32,825 bases of DNA, taken from the NCBI GenBank assembly GCA_902806325.1, contig CADCWE010000084.1:1-32825 (forward strand), read 5' to 3'. Below are positions 8,020 to 15,267 of this stretch, in pieces (position 1 is the stretch's first letter; every line of letters starts with the position of its first letter). A program made the translations under genes and the position numbers. Below the pieces are notes generated by a model. That model was not told the DNA's origin. It did not search any database and saw only the letters and a program-made list of their open reading frames with translations. This stretch comes from an uncultured Thermomicrobiales bacterium (GTDB taxonomy: Bacteria; Chloroflexota; Chloroflexia; Thermomicrobiales; UBA6265).

Positions 8020-8586
8020 CTAGCGAAAGAGTTCCGTTAGGGGAAACCGGAAGCCGGGCAGCACGTCCTCGCCGTCGACCGCGGCGTCGCCCTCGATCAC
8101 CCGCGGTTCGCGGCCGGGGCGGTAGACCGCGACCGTCCGGTCCTCCGGGTCGGCCACCCAGACGAGTTCGACGCCCAGCTCCAGATAAAGCGCGACCTTG
8201 GCGGCCACCTCGCGCCGAGTGTCCGACGACGAGACGACCTCGATCACCAAGTCCGGAACGACCCGCAGGAACCAGGTCTCGTCGTCCATCGGCAGGCGCT
8301 CTGCGCGCACGAACGCCGCGTCCGGGCCGAGCAGCAACATCGGCGACTCGCGGAAGACGACGCCGACATCGGCGCCGAAGACGTCGCCCAGGTCGTGCTC
8401 GGTGGCGAAGCGCTCGATGCCGCCGCCGAAGCGCAACCCAACCCTGCTGGTCCGGCGTCCCGATGGCACGGTCTCGAACAGCTCCCCCGCGATCAACTCG
8501 CGGCGCGTGCCGTCGTCGAGCAGCGCGTCTGCGTCGGCGACGGAAAGCCAGACCCGACGGTCGTTCGCGGGGGCGGTGATCGCCAT
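8020..8586 (-). CDS. Uma2-family (DUF820) restriction-endonuclease-fold protein
   Basis: Protein of 188 residues with a PD-(D/E)XK fold. The conserved blocks are PDAAFV (88-93), PDLVIEV (111-117) followed by SSSD, K130 and Y134 (KVALYLELGVELVWVADPEDRTV). The acidic and lysine residues expected for the nuclease-like site are kept. No cellular role is established for the family, which is often expanded in Cyanobacteria and Chloroflexota genomes. The ATG at 8586 has GGAG eight bases upstream. A second, divergent copy lies just upstream on the same strand, so this is a tandem pair, likely co-transcribed with a 57-base gap. Confidence 0.85.
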   Translation of the reverse strand: MAITAPANDRRVWLSVADADALLDDGTRRELIAGELFETVPSGRRTSRVGLRFGGGIERFATEHDLGDVFGADVGVVFRESPMLLLGPDAAFVRAERLPMDDETWFLRVVPDLVIEVVSSSDTRREVAAKVALYLELGVELVWVADPEDRTVAVYRPGREPRVIEGDAAVDGEDVLPGFRFPLTELFR

Positions 8587-8643
8587 GACCGGTGCTCCAT
8601 GAACCCGAGCGGAGGATGTCGCGGGCGGTATTGCGCGAAGCGG

Positions 8644-9192
8644 TTAGGCGAAGATGTCCTCGACGGACAGACGCAGATCGGGAAACACCCCCCCGCCGTC
8701 GAGTACGACGCCTTCGCCGAACACGACCGCCGGTCGACCGAGGGCGTGGACGGCGACGGTGCGGGTCTCCGGGTCAACCCACCAAACGAGCGCCACCCCG
8801 GCGCGTTGATACAGGTCCAGCTTGGCGGCGATTTCCCCTAGGCGGTCGCCCGGCGACCGGACCTCGACCGCGAAGTCGGGCGGCACTGGGCAGTACGTTT
8901 TGGTCCGGACGCCGCCCGGCAACCGGTCCCAACGAATGATAGCGACATCGGGCACAACCACCGTGTCGGGGTCGTGGCTAAGGACGTAGCTGCCGTCGGC
9001 CACGGTCAGCACACCCAGGTTCCCAGTTCGCACGGTCGGACGCAAGAGCGCGAAGATTTCTCCTCCGATGCTGCTCGCCTCCATCCCCGCGCTCGGCACT
9101 TTTCGCAGCTCCCCTTCCCAGAGTTCCCGCGGCTCGTCGCCCGGCATTCGCCACAAGTCCTCTGCCGTGTAGCGCGCGACCGTTGCCGTCAT
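8644..9192 (-). CDS. Uma2-family (DUF820) protein, second tandem copy
   Basis: Product of 182 residues with the same order of blocks as its neighbour: YTAEDLWRMP start, PDVAII (81-86), PDFAVEV (105-111), K124 and Y128, then WWVDPETRTV. The start is well fixed by GGAGG (9199-9203 on the plus strand) six bases before the ATG at 9192. The frame is open a further 27 codons upstream, but that part looks non-coding. The two copies differ strongly outside the core, so the duplication is old or the two were acquired separately. Function is unknown; a nuclease-like activity is only inferred from the fold. Confidence 0.85.
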   Translation of the reverse strand: MTATVARYTAEDLWRMPGDEPRELWEGELRKVPSAGMEASSIGGEIFALLRPTVRTGNLGVLTVADGSYVLSHDPDTVVVPDVAIIRWDRLPGGVRTKTYCPVPPDFAVEVRSPGDRLGEIAAKLDLYQRAGVALVWWVDPETRTVAVHALGRPAVVFGEGVVLDGGGVFPDLRLSVEDIFA

Positions 9193-9238
9193 CGTTGTCC
9201 TCCTGGCGGGAAGGCGCCGGCAAGATGGTTCCCGGGAA

Positions 9239-9268
9239 GGACGCGCCGGATCGTGATGAGGCGCGTCC
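9239..9268 (-). terminator. 9-bp inverted repeat between livF and the Uma2 pair
   Basis: GGACGCGCC (9239-9247) and GGCGCGTCC (9260-9268) are perfect complements around a 12-base loop. It lies 67 bases after the livF stop codon and 47 bases before the Uma2 start, both on the minus strand. It could end the liv operon transcript or be an operator or leader structure for the Uma2 pair. No T-run follows. Confidence 0.4.
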
Positions 9269-9334
9269 CGCACCGCGACGGTAGCGTACCTTGAAAACGG
9301 ACCGTCGGCGTGCCGCCGGAGTACCAGTTGATTG

Positions 9335-10063
9335 CTACTCCTCGCCCAAGTACGCCTTGCGGACCATCTCGTTTTTCGCCAACGCGTTCGCCTCGTCGGC
9401 GAGGACGATCTGGCCGGTCTGCAGCACGTAGCCGCGGTGGGCGATCGCGAGCGCCATCAGGGCGTTCTGCTCGACGAGCAGAACGGTGGTGCCCTGGGCG
9501 TTGATGTCGCGGACGATGCCAAAAATCTGCTCGACCAGGATCGGGGCCAAGCCCATCGAGGGTTCGTCGAGCAGGAGCAGGGTCGGGCGGGCCATCAGGG
9601 CGCGGCCGATGGCCAGCATCTGCTGTTCCCCGCCGGACATGGTGCCGGCTTTTTGGCTGGCGCGCTCCTTGAGGCGGGGGAAGAGGTCGAAGACGCGGGC
9701 GAGGTCGTCCGGGTCGGCCTTGCCGCGGGAAAAGGCGCCCATCTCCAGGTTTTCCAGCACCGACATCCGCGGGAAGACGCGCCGCCCTTCCGGCGACTGG
9801 GCGACGCCAAGGGACGCGATCTTGTGCGCCGGGACGCCGTTGAGGCGCCGCCCGTCCAGGCTGACCTCCCCCTGGCGGGGTTGGAGCAGACCGGAGATCG
9901 TCTTCAGCGTCGTGCTCTTGCCGGCCCCGTTGGAGCCGATGAGGGTGACGATCTCGCCCTTGCGGACCTGGAGCGTGATCCCCTTCAGAGCGTGGATGTG
10001 CCCGTAGTAGGTGTGAATGTCTTGGACATCGAGCATGGTCGGGGCGGTGTCAGCCATCGGCAT
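9335..10063 (-). CDS. livF: Branched-chain amino acid ABC transporter ATP-binding protein LivF
   Basis: Cytoplasmic ATPase subunit (242 residues) of a HAAT-family importer. Walker A is GSNGAGKS (43-50), the signature is SGGEQ (143-147), and Walker B is LLLLDEP (162-168). The family-typical SPEGRRVFPRMSVLENLEMGA and the C-terminal VRKAYLGE are present. It is the last gene of livKHMGF, 154 bases after livG. The ATG at 10063 and another at 10057 both lie inside a 17-base direct repeat; neither has a strong ribosome-binding site. Confidence 0.93.
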   Translation of the reverse strand: MPMADTAPTMLDVQDIHTYYGHIHALKGITLQVRKGEIVTLIGSNGAGKSTTLKTISGLLQPRQGEVSLDGRRLNGVPAHKIASLGVAQSPEGRRVFPRMSVLENLEMGAFSRGKADPDDLARVFDLFPRLKERASQKAGTMSGGEQQMLAIGRALMARPTLLLLDEPSMGLAPILVEQIFGIVRDINAQGTTVLLVEQNALMALAIAHRGYVLQTGQIVLADEANALAKNEMVRKAYLGEE

Positions 10064-10087
10064 TCAGCTTTCAGCGATCGGGATTCA
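10050..10087. repeat. 17-bp direct repeat spanning the livF start
   Basis: TCAGCCATCGGCATTCA (10050-10066) and TCAGCGATCGGGATTCA (10071-10087) match at 15 of 17 positions and are four bases apart. The first copy contains both possible livF start codons. It may be part of a short dispersed repeat or a site for a dimeric regulator. Confidence 0.55.
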
Positions 10088-10217
10088 CCGAGTCCATCGC
10101 CGCTTCGTGCTCAGTCCTGGAGGGACTTCGCCCGTTCAGTCCGGGCCTTCATCCGCGGGCACGCGGTCGACGCGATCGTTCCATCGTTGGCCCCGACCCG
10201 CGACCTCCGCCGCATCG

Positions 10218-11099
10218 TTACGGCGTCACCTGGGCCGCCGCCCCTTCGGCGGTGGGGCGGTCGAGGGCGGCGACCTCGGAGGCGCCGCGGCCGAGATAGG
10301 CTTCGATCACGCGGGGGTCGCGCTGGACCTGGGTCGGCGAGCCGTCGGCGATCTTGACCCCATGGTCGAGCACGGCGACCTGGTCGGAGATGCCCATCAC
10401 CACCTTCATGTCGTGCTCGATCAGCAGGATCGTGACGCCCAGGTCGGTCCGTATCCGGTCGATGAAGCGGGTCAACTGGGCCGTCTCCTGGGGATTCATG
10501 CCCGCGGTCGGTTCGTCGAGCAAGAGCAGCTTCGGCTCGCTGGCCAGGGCGCGGGCGATCTCCAACCGGCGCTGGTCGCCGTAGGCCAGGTTCTTGGCGG
10601 TGACCGGCCCTTTGCCGGCCAGGCCGACGTAGGCGAGGAGTTCGCGCCCGCGCTCGCGGGCGTGGCGCTCCTCCTGGGTCACGCTCTTCAATCGCAGGAT
10701 CGCGCCAAGAGGGGACGCGTGGAGGCGGCTGTGCATCCCGATCAGGACGTTTTCGAGCGCGGTCATGTTGGCGAAGAGGCGGATGTTCTGGAAGGTGCGG
10801 GCGATGCCGCGCGCGGTCACCTGGTCCGGCCGGAGGGACGTTTTCTGGTCGGAAATGGTTTGGCCGTCGAAGACGATCTCGCCCTCGGTCGGCTCGTAGA
10901 TGCCGGCGACGATGTTGAAGAAGGTCGTCTTGCCCGCGCCGTTGGGGCCGATCACGCCGCCGATGACGCCTTTCGGCAAGGAAAAGCTGACGCCGTCGAC
11001 GGCGGTCAAACCGCCGAACTTCTTGGTCAAGTTGCGGACCTCGAGCACGGCCGGGGCGGGGGCGTCGACGGGGGCAGGAGCGGGCATGGGCGCGGTCAC
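10218..11099 (-). CDS. livG: Branched-chain amino acid ABC transporter ATP-binding protein LivG
   Basis: Second ATPase of the importer, 293 residues. After an Ala/Pro-rich N-terminus (MTAPMPAPAP), the ABC domain starts with EVRNLTKKFGGLTAVDGV. Walker A is GPNGAGKT (51-58), the family signature variant is LAYGDQRRLEIARAL, and Walker B is LLLLDEP. The LivG-specific ARTFQNIRLFANMTALENV is present. The start is GTG at 11099, overlapping the livM TGA as GTGA, with GGAGAG a few bases upstream. The ATG at 11087 is too far from that site. The C-terminal 20 or so residues after AYLGRG are a variable extension. Confidence 0.93.
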   Translation of the reverse strand: MTAPMPAPAPVDAPAPAVLEVRNLTKKFGGLTAVDGVSFSLPKGVIGGVIGPNGAGKTTFFNIVAGIYEPTEGEIVFDGQTISDQKTSLRPDQVTARGIARTFQNIRLFANMTALENVLIGMHSRLHASPLGAILRLKSVTQEERHARERGRELLAYVGLAGKGPVTAKNLAYGDQRRLEIARALASEPKLLLLDEPTAGMNPQETAQLTRFIDRIRTDLGVTILLIEHDMKVVMGISDQVAVLDHGVKIADGSPTQVQRDPRVIEAYLGRGASEVAALDRPTAEGAAAQVTP

Positions 11100-12298
11100 G
11101 CGCGCTCTCCAGCGAGGGCTTCCTGCTCGCGGCGCGCGTCGTAGAGCGATTCGGATTCGGCGGCGGCGATCTCCTCGGACTCGGGTTCCATCTCGGCGCG
11201 GCGCCTGGCGTTGGGGATCAGGCCGCCGGGCCGGAGCAGCATCATCAGCACCAGGGCGAGGCCGAAGACCAGGAAGCGGTCCTGCGAGAGGTCGTGGTTC
11301 TCCAGGAAGGGGATGTTGAAGGTGCGGCCGAAGCTCTGCACCGGGTCGCGCAGGACCTCGACCAGAATGCGGTCGAAGCTGGCGATGAGGAGCCCGCCGA
11401 AGATGACGCCGTAGATGTTGCCGAGGCCGCCGAGGATCACCATTGCCAGGATCATGATCGAGACGCTGAAGCGGAACTGGTCCGGATGGACGTACTGGAA
11501 GGCGGCGGCGTAGATGGACCCGGCGAAGCCGGAGAACGACGCGCCGAGGCCGAACGCGAGCAGCTTGGTGCGGACCAGGTTGATCCCCATGCTGGCGGCG
11601 GCGACCTCGTCCTCGCGGACCGCTTGCCAGGAGCGGCCGAGCCGGGAATCGTAGAGCCGGTTGATCAGGAAGACCGAGAGCAGGCCGACCGCGAGCATCA
11701 GCCAATACCAGTTGCGCTGGTCGCTGGCGCCGAAGCGGAGATCGCCGCCGAAGAAGGGGATCGCGGGCGGCGCGGAGATTGGGTTGATGCCCAGGGTGCC
11801 GCCGGTGATCGTGGTCGCGTTGAGGAAAAAGGTCGGCACGATCTCGCCGAACCCAAGGGTGACGATCGCCAGGTAATCGCCCCGCAGGCGCAGCGTCGGC
11901 GCGCCCAGCAACACGCCGAACAAGGCGGCGGTGAAGAACGACAAAATCAGCGCCGGCCAGAAGTGGCGGAGGAACTCGGGGATGTAGTCGTTGCGGACGA
12001 AGTAGGAGGTGGGCGAGGTCAGGAAGGCGTTGGTGTAGGCGCCGATGGCGAAGAAGGCGGCGTAGCCGAGGTCGAGCAGCCCCGCGTACCCGACGACGAT
12101 GTTGAGACCCATCGCCAGGATGACCAGAACAAAGATCGCCATGAACGAGCCAAGGCGATTGATGCCGAGCGCGTTGTCCAAGAACGGGTAGAGCGCCATC
12201 AGCAGCGCGCCGCCGCCGATCCAGAGCGTTTTGGATCGTGCGTCGCGCCGGTCTTGGCGGACGTCGATCCTCTGGCTGGCGGCGAGGGAAGCGGCCAT
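11096..12298 (-). CDS. livM: Branched-chain amino acid ABC transporter permease LivM
   Basis: Inner-membrane permease of 400 residues with about nine hydrophobic segments. LivM hallmarks seen are MGLNIVVGYAGLLDLGYAAFFAIGAY, the cytoplasmic loop RLGRSWQAVREDEVAAASMGIN that contacts the ATPase, and LGGLGNIYGVIFGG. The C-terminus beyond PGGLIPNARRR is a charged, Glu-rich tail of about 35 residues, longer than in the classical enterobacterial protein. ATG at 12298; no strong ribosome-binding site. It overlaps livG by four bases. Confidence 0.93.
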   Translation of the reverse strand: MAASLAASQRIDVRQDRRDARSKTLWIGGGALLMALYPFLDNALGINRLGSFMAIFVLVILAMGLNIVVGYAGLLDLGYAAFFAIGAYTNAFLTSPTSYFVRNDYIPEFLRHFWPALILSFFTAALFGVLLGAPTLRLRGDYLAIVTLGFGEIVPTFFLNATTITGGTLGINPISAPPAIPFFGGDLRFGASDQRNWYWLMLAVGLLSVFLINRLYDSRLGRSWQAVREDEVAAASMGINLVRTKLLAFGLGASFSGFAGSIYAAAFQYVHPDQFRFSVSIMILAMVILGGLGNIYGVIFGGLLIASFDRILVEVLRDPVQSFGRTFNIPFLENHDLSQDRFLVFGLALVLMMLLRPGGLIPNARRRAEMEPESEEIAAAESESLYDARREQEALAGERA

Positions 12299-12439
12299 TA
12301 CGGGCGGTCCGAGTCGGAGGCCGGACGGCGGACATCCGGCGTTCCGGCGCGTTGGACCGCGGCGCTTCCGAGAGTCATGGCTTGCTCCCTCGACTGACCG
12401 GGTCGACCGTTCGGGCGAGATTCCGCGTCCGACCCGCCT

Positions 12440-13414
12440 TCAGACCTTGTCGACGGTTTGTTCGCCGAGCAGGCCGGTGGGGCGGAAGATCATCACCAGC
12501 ACGAGGACGGCGAAGATGACGGCCGGGGTCCAGCCCGCCCCCCAGCCTTCGATGTACTGGCTCATGAAGCCGTCGCTCATCGACCAGACGATGCCGATGC
12601 AAAGGGCGCCGATGACCGACCCGGCCAGGTTGCCAATCCCACCGAGGACGGCGGCGGTGAAGGCGAAGAGGCCGTAGCGGAAACCCATCTGGAACCGGGC
12701 GCTGTTGTTGTAGTAGACCGCGATCATGCCGGCGGCGCCGGCCAGGGCGCCGCCGATCAGAAAGGCGTAGGCGATGGTGCGGTTGACGTCGATTCCCATC
12801 AGCGCGGCGGCGTCGCGGTCCTGGGCGGTGGCCCGCATCGCCTTGCCGGTGCGGGTTTTGTAGACGAACCAGGTCAGACCGATCAAGAGCGGGATCGTGA
12901 CGCCCAGTACCGCCAGGTCCAGCACCCGGAGGCGGATCCTGGTCTCGAGACCGAACCACTCGGTCAGCACGTTGTAGCGGACGTACTCGGTCGGGATCAG
13001 GGAGGGCGGGGTGATCGGGTTCGACCCTTTCCAATAGATGGCGATGTTCTGCAGGATAAAGCTGATCCCGATCGCGGCGATCAGTGGCGCCAGCTTCGGG
13101 GCGTTGCGGAGCCGCCGGTAGGCCACGCGGTCGATCCCGGCGTTGAGCAGCCCGCTGAAGAGCATCGAGGCGAGGAGGGCGGCGATGGCCATGAACACGA
13201 TCGCGACGCCGCTGGAATCGTTCGTCACGCCGACGGTGGCGACCACGGTGGTGGCAAATAAGGCGCCCATCATGAAGACCTCGCCGTGGGCAAAGTTGAT
13301 CAGTTCGACGATCCCGTAGACGAGGGTATAGCCGAGCGCGATTAAGGCGATCAGCGCCCCGCTGGCGATGCCGATGATGAGGTACTGGGTAAACAATGCG
13401 GCGTTAAAATCCAT
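12440..13414 (-). CDS. livH: Branched-chain amino acid ABC transporter permease LivH
   Basis: Permease partner of LivM, 324 residues with about eight membrane segments. The diagnostic N-terminal block GYTLVYGIVELINFAHGEVFMMGA is present, as are KAMRATAQDRDAAALMGIDVN (coupling loop) and LGGIGNLAGSVIGAL. The ATG at 13414 gives the normal LivH N-terminus (MDFNAALFTQYLIIGI). The frame is open 24 codons further upstream, but that segment is not LivH-like. It is separated from livK by 148 bases that contain a strong hairpin. Confidence 0.93.
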   Translation of the reverse strand: MDFNAALFTQYLIIGIASGALIALIALGYTLVYGIVELINFAHGEVFMMGALFATTVVATVGVTNDSSGVAIVFMAIAALLASMLFSGLLNAGIDRVAYRRLRNAPKLAPLIAAIGISFILQNIAIYWKGSNPITPPSLIPTEYVRYNVLTEWFGLETRIRLRVLDLAVLGVTIPLLIGLTWFVYKTRTGKAMRATAQDRDAAALMGIDVNRTIAYAFLIGGALAGAAGMIAVYYNNSARFQMGFRYGLFAFTAAVLGGIGNLAGSVIGALCIGIVWSMSDGFMSQYIEGWGAGWTPAVIFAVLVLVMIFRPTGLLGEQTVDKV

Positions 13415-13512
13415 GCGGCACCCCGGCCAATGTTGCGGACAAAACGTGCGCGTGACCGTTGTCGCGGGCGACCCGAGCGTCAGCACGGAGCGCCCGGCGT
13501 TCGGGGGATACG

Positions 13513-13546
13513 GGAGCGGGCCGGGAACACGTCCCCGGCCCGCTCC
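13513..13546 (-). terminator. livK-livH intercistronic hairpin
   Basis: GGAGCGGGCCGGG (13513-13525) and CCCGGCCCGCTCC (13534-13546) form a perfect 13-bp GC-rich stem with an eight-base loop, 17 bases after the livK stop. No T-run follows. In binding-protein transporters such a hairpin typically stabilises the upstream message or partly stops polymerase, so that the binding protein is made in excess over the membrane parts. That role is inferred from position. Confidence 0.7.
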
Positions 13547-13562
13547 GTCGCGTCGAGGTGCC

Positions 13563-14945
13563 TTAGGACGCCGGGGGGGCGATCTCTTCCTGGAAGGTGA
13601 TCGCGCCGTCCTTGACGACGTTGAGGCTCATCGTCGTCGCGGTCGTGTCGTAGGTGTCGGAGAAGCTCCACTCGCCGAGCAGGCCCTGGAACCCCTCGGT
13701 GGCGGCCAGCGCGTTCAGGATCGCGGTGCGGTCCTTGGCCTGGGCGACGTCGATCGCCTGCAAGACCACGGCCGCCGCCTCGTAGGCGTAGGTGGCGTAG
13801 GCGTCGGGCTCCTCGCCGAGGCGCTCGCTCATGCGGGTGTAGTAGTCCTGGCCGGCGCCGGTGGAGAGGGTGTTGGCCGGGACGCCGGCAAAGGTGATGT
13901 AGGCGCCTTCCGCCGCATCGCCCGCCCCTTCGATGAAGTCCTGGTTGACCAATCCGTCCGGACCGAGGAACGTGACCTCCTCCGGCCCCATCAGGGCGCG
14001 CATGTCCTGGAGCAGCTTAGAGGCGTTGAGGTTGACGATCGCGCCCAGATAGACGAGGTCCGGCCCGGCGTCGGCGACCTTGGTCATCAGCGCCTGGTAC
14101 TCCGGCGCCTCCGGGTCGAACGGCTCGAAGCCGACGACCTCGCCGCCGAGGGACTGGAAGGTATCCCGGAAGAGCGTCGCTACGCCGGCGCCGTAGAGTT
14201 GATTGTCGTGGAGGACGTAGGCCTTGGTCGCGCCGAGGGTGGAGAACGCCCAGTTGGCGGCGGCCGGACCTTGGATGTCGTCGGCCGGGACGACGCGGAA
14301 GAAGTTGCGGGTGCCGGACGGGTAGTAGATCTCCGGCTCGCCTTCGGCGTTGGAGGGGGTGTCCTTGGTTAGCCCCGGGTAGGTGGCCTGCGGGGTGATC
14401 ATCGGCATCGGCGGTTCGGCGGCGTTGAGGATCGGGATCGAGATCTTGGATGCGCCGGAATTGTAGGTGGCGATGTAGACCATCGCGTCGGGATCGTTGA
14501 CGACCCGGTTGGCGTTCTCCGACTCCTTGCCGGCGTCCCAGCCGCCGTTGTTGGCGGCGATGCCGTCGTCGAGGGCCTCGTACTCCAAGGCGAAGCCGCC
14601 GGCGGCGTTCCCGCGGTCTTCCAGGCAGAGGCGGACCGCCTCGGCGGAGTCGCCGCCGATCTTCTCGGAGGCGCCGGTCAGCGGCCAGGAGGAGTAGAGC
14701 TTGATGGTCCCCTTGTCGGTGGTGGTCAGGTGCTCGATCCCGGGCATCCCGATCTCGGCGGCGGTGGCGGGACCACCGGCGGCCGGGGTCGCGACCTGCG
14801 CGCCAACCGGTTGGGTCCGCAGAAGGGCCGCGCCGATGGCGGGCACGGAGGCGCCGAGGGCGACGGCGCGGACGAGGAAGGTACGCCGGTCGATGCGCTG
14901 GGTTTCGAGTTGCTGGACGAGGGCGTCGAACCGTTGTTCGGACAC
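13563..14945 (-). CDS. livK: Branched-chain amino acid ABC transporter substrate-binding protein
   Basis: Type I periplasmic-binding-fold protein (Leu/Ile/Val-binding family), 460 residues. The N-terminus carries a twin-arginine-like signal: RR at 20-21 in DRRTFLVRAVALG, then a hydrophobic stretch to about residue 43 and a likely cleavage near VGAQVA. There is no lipobox Cys. The mature part begins IKLYSSWPLTGASEKIGGDSAEAVRL, the standard family opening, and includes an internal SGASKISIPILN region. The start is GTG at 14945, with AGGAGG nine bases upstream. It is first in livKHMGF and behind a consensus-like promoter. Substrate range (leucine-type or other amino acids, or amides) cannot be read from sequence. 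Confidence 0.88.
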   Translation of the reverse strand: MSEQRFDALVQQLETQRIDRRTFLVRAVALGASVPAIGAALLRTQPVGAQVATPAAGGPATAAEIGMPGIEHLTTTDKGTIKLYSSWPLTGASEKIGGDSAEAVRLCLEDRGNAAGGFALEYEALDDGIAANNGGWDAGKESENANRVVNDPDAMVYIATYNSGASKISIPILNAAEPPMPMITPQATYPGLTKDTPSNAEGEPEIYYPSGTRNFFRVVPADDIQGPAAANWAFSTLGATKAYVLHDNQLYGAGVATLFRDTFQSLGGEVVGFEPFDPEAPEYQALMTKVADAGPDLVYLGAIVNLNASKLLQDMRALMGPEEVTFLGPDGLVNQDFIEGAGDAAEGAYITFAGVPANTLSTGAGQDYYTRMSERLGEEPDAYATYAYEAAAVVLQAIDVAQAKDRTAILNALAATEGFQGLLGEWSFSDTYDTTATTMSLNVVKDGAITFQEEIAPPAS

Positions 14946-15267
14946 GGGGGCCTGCCTCCTCTTGTTCCTGGCCGTCTCGCCCCGGCGCCGACCCCGGCGC
15001 CGGGTTCCGGATGGGACCCGAAGGGTTCGCCCGACGATGCCCACGCGGGCGCCCGATGGGTCATGGTGACCGGATCGGGGCCATCGCGTTGGCTGCTCGT
15101 GTGGCACTGGGGCCGGATTATGGCCCAGGAGTCCCGGTGTGTCAATCGGCGGACCGCCGGCTGTGTGCGGATTGCCCAACCGGCCAACCCTTGCTCCGCG
15201 CCCGTCCTTACCCGGATAGAATCGGGTACGGGCGACGGCAACCTTGCGCGGCGAACGGGGAGTGGAC
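14946..15267. other. Divergent control region between livK and the flavin oxidoreductase
   Basis: No gene is seen. It contains the livK ribosome-binding site (14955-14960), a roughly 165-base livK leader with repeated GGCGCCGGGG blocks near 14970-15005, the livK promoter (15117-15145), and a TAGAAT element at 15217-15222 that could serve the rightward oxidoreductase gene. Confidence 0.6.
15117..15145 (-). promoter_or_regulatory. Sigma-70-type promoter of the liv operon
   Basis: Read on the minus strand: TTGACA (15145-15140), a 17-base spacer, CATAAT (15122-15117). This is a perfect -35 and a five-of-six -10 at ideal spacing. Transcription would begin near 15110, giving a leader of about 165 bases before livK. 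Confidence 0.75.

Noticed and set aside
11100-12335. Long N-terminal extension of livG through livM
   Set aside because: The extension is an out-of-frame reading of livM; the GTG at 11099 with its ribosome-binding site is the natural start.
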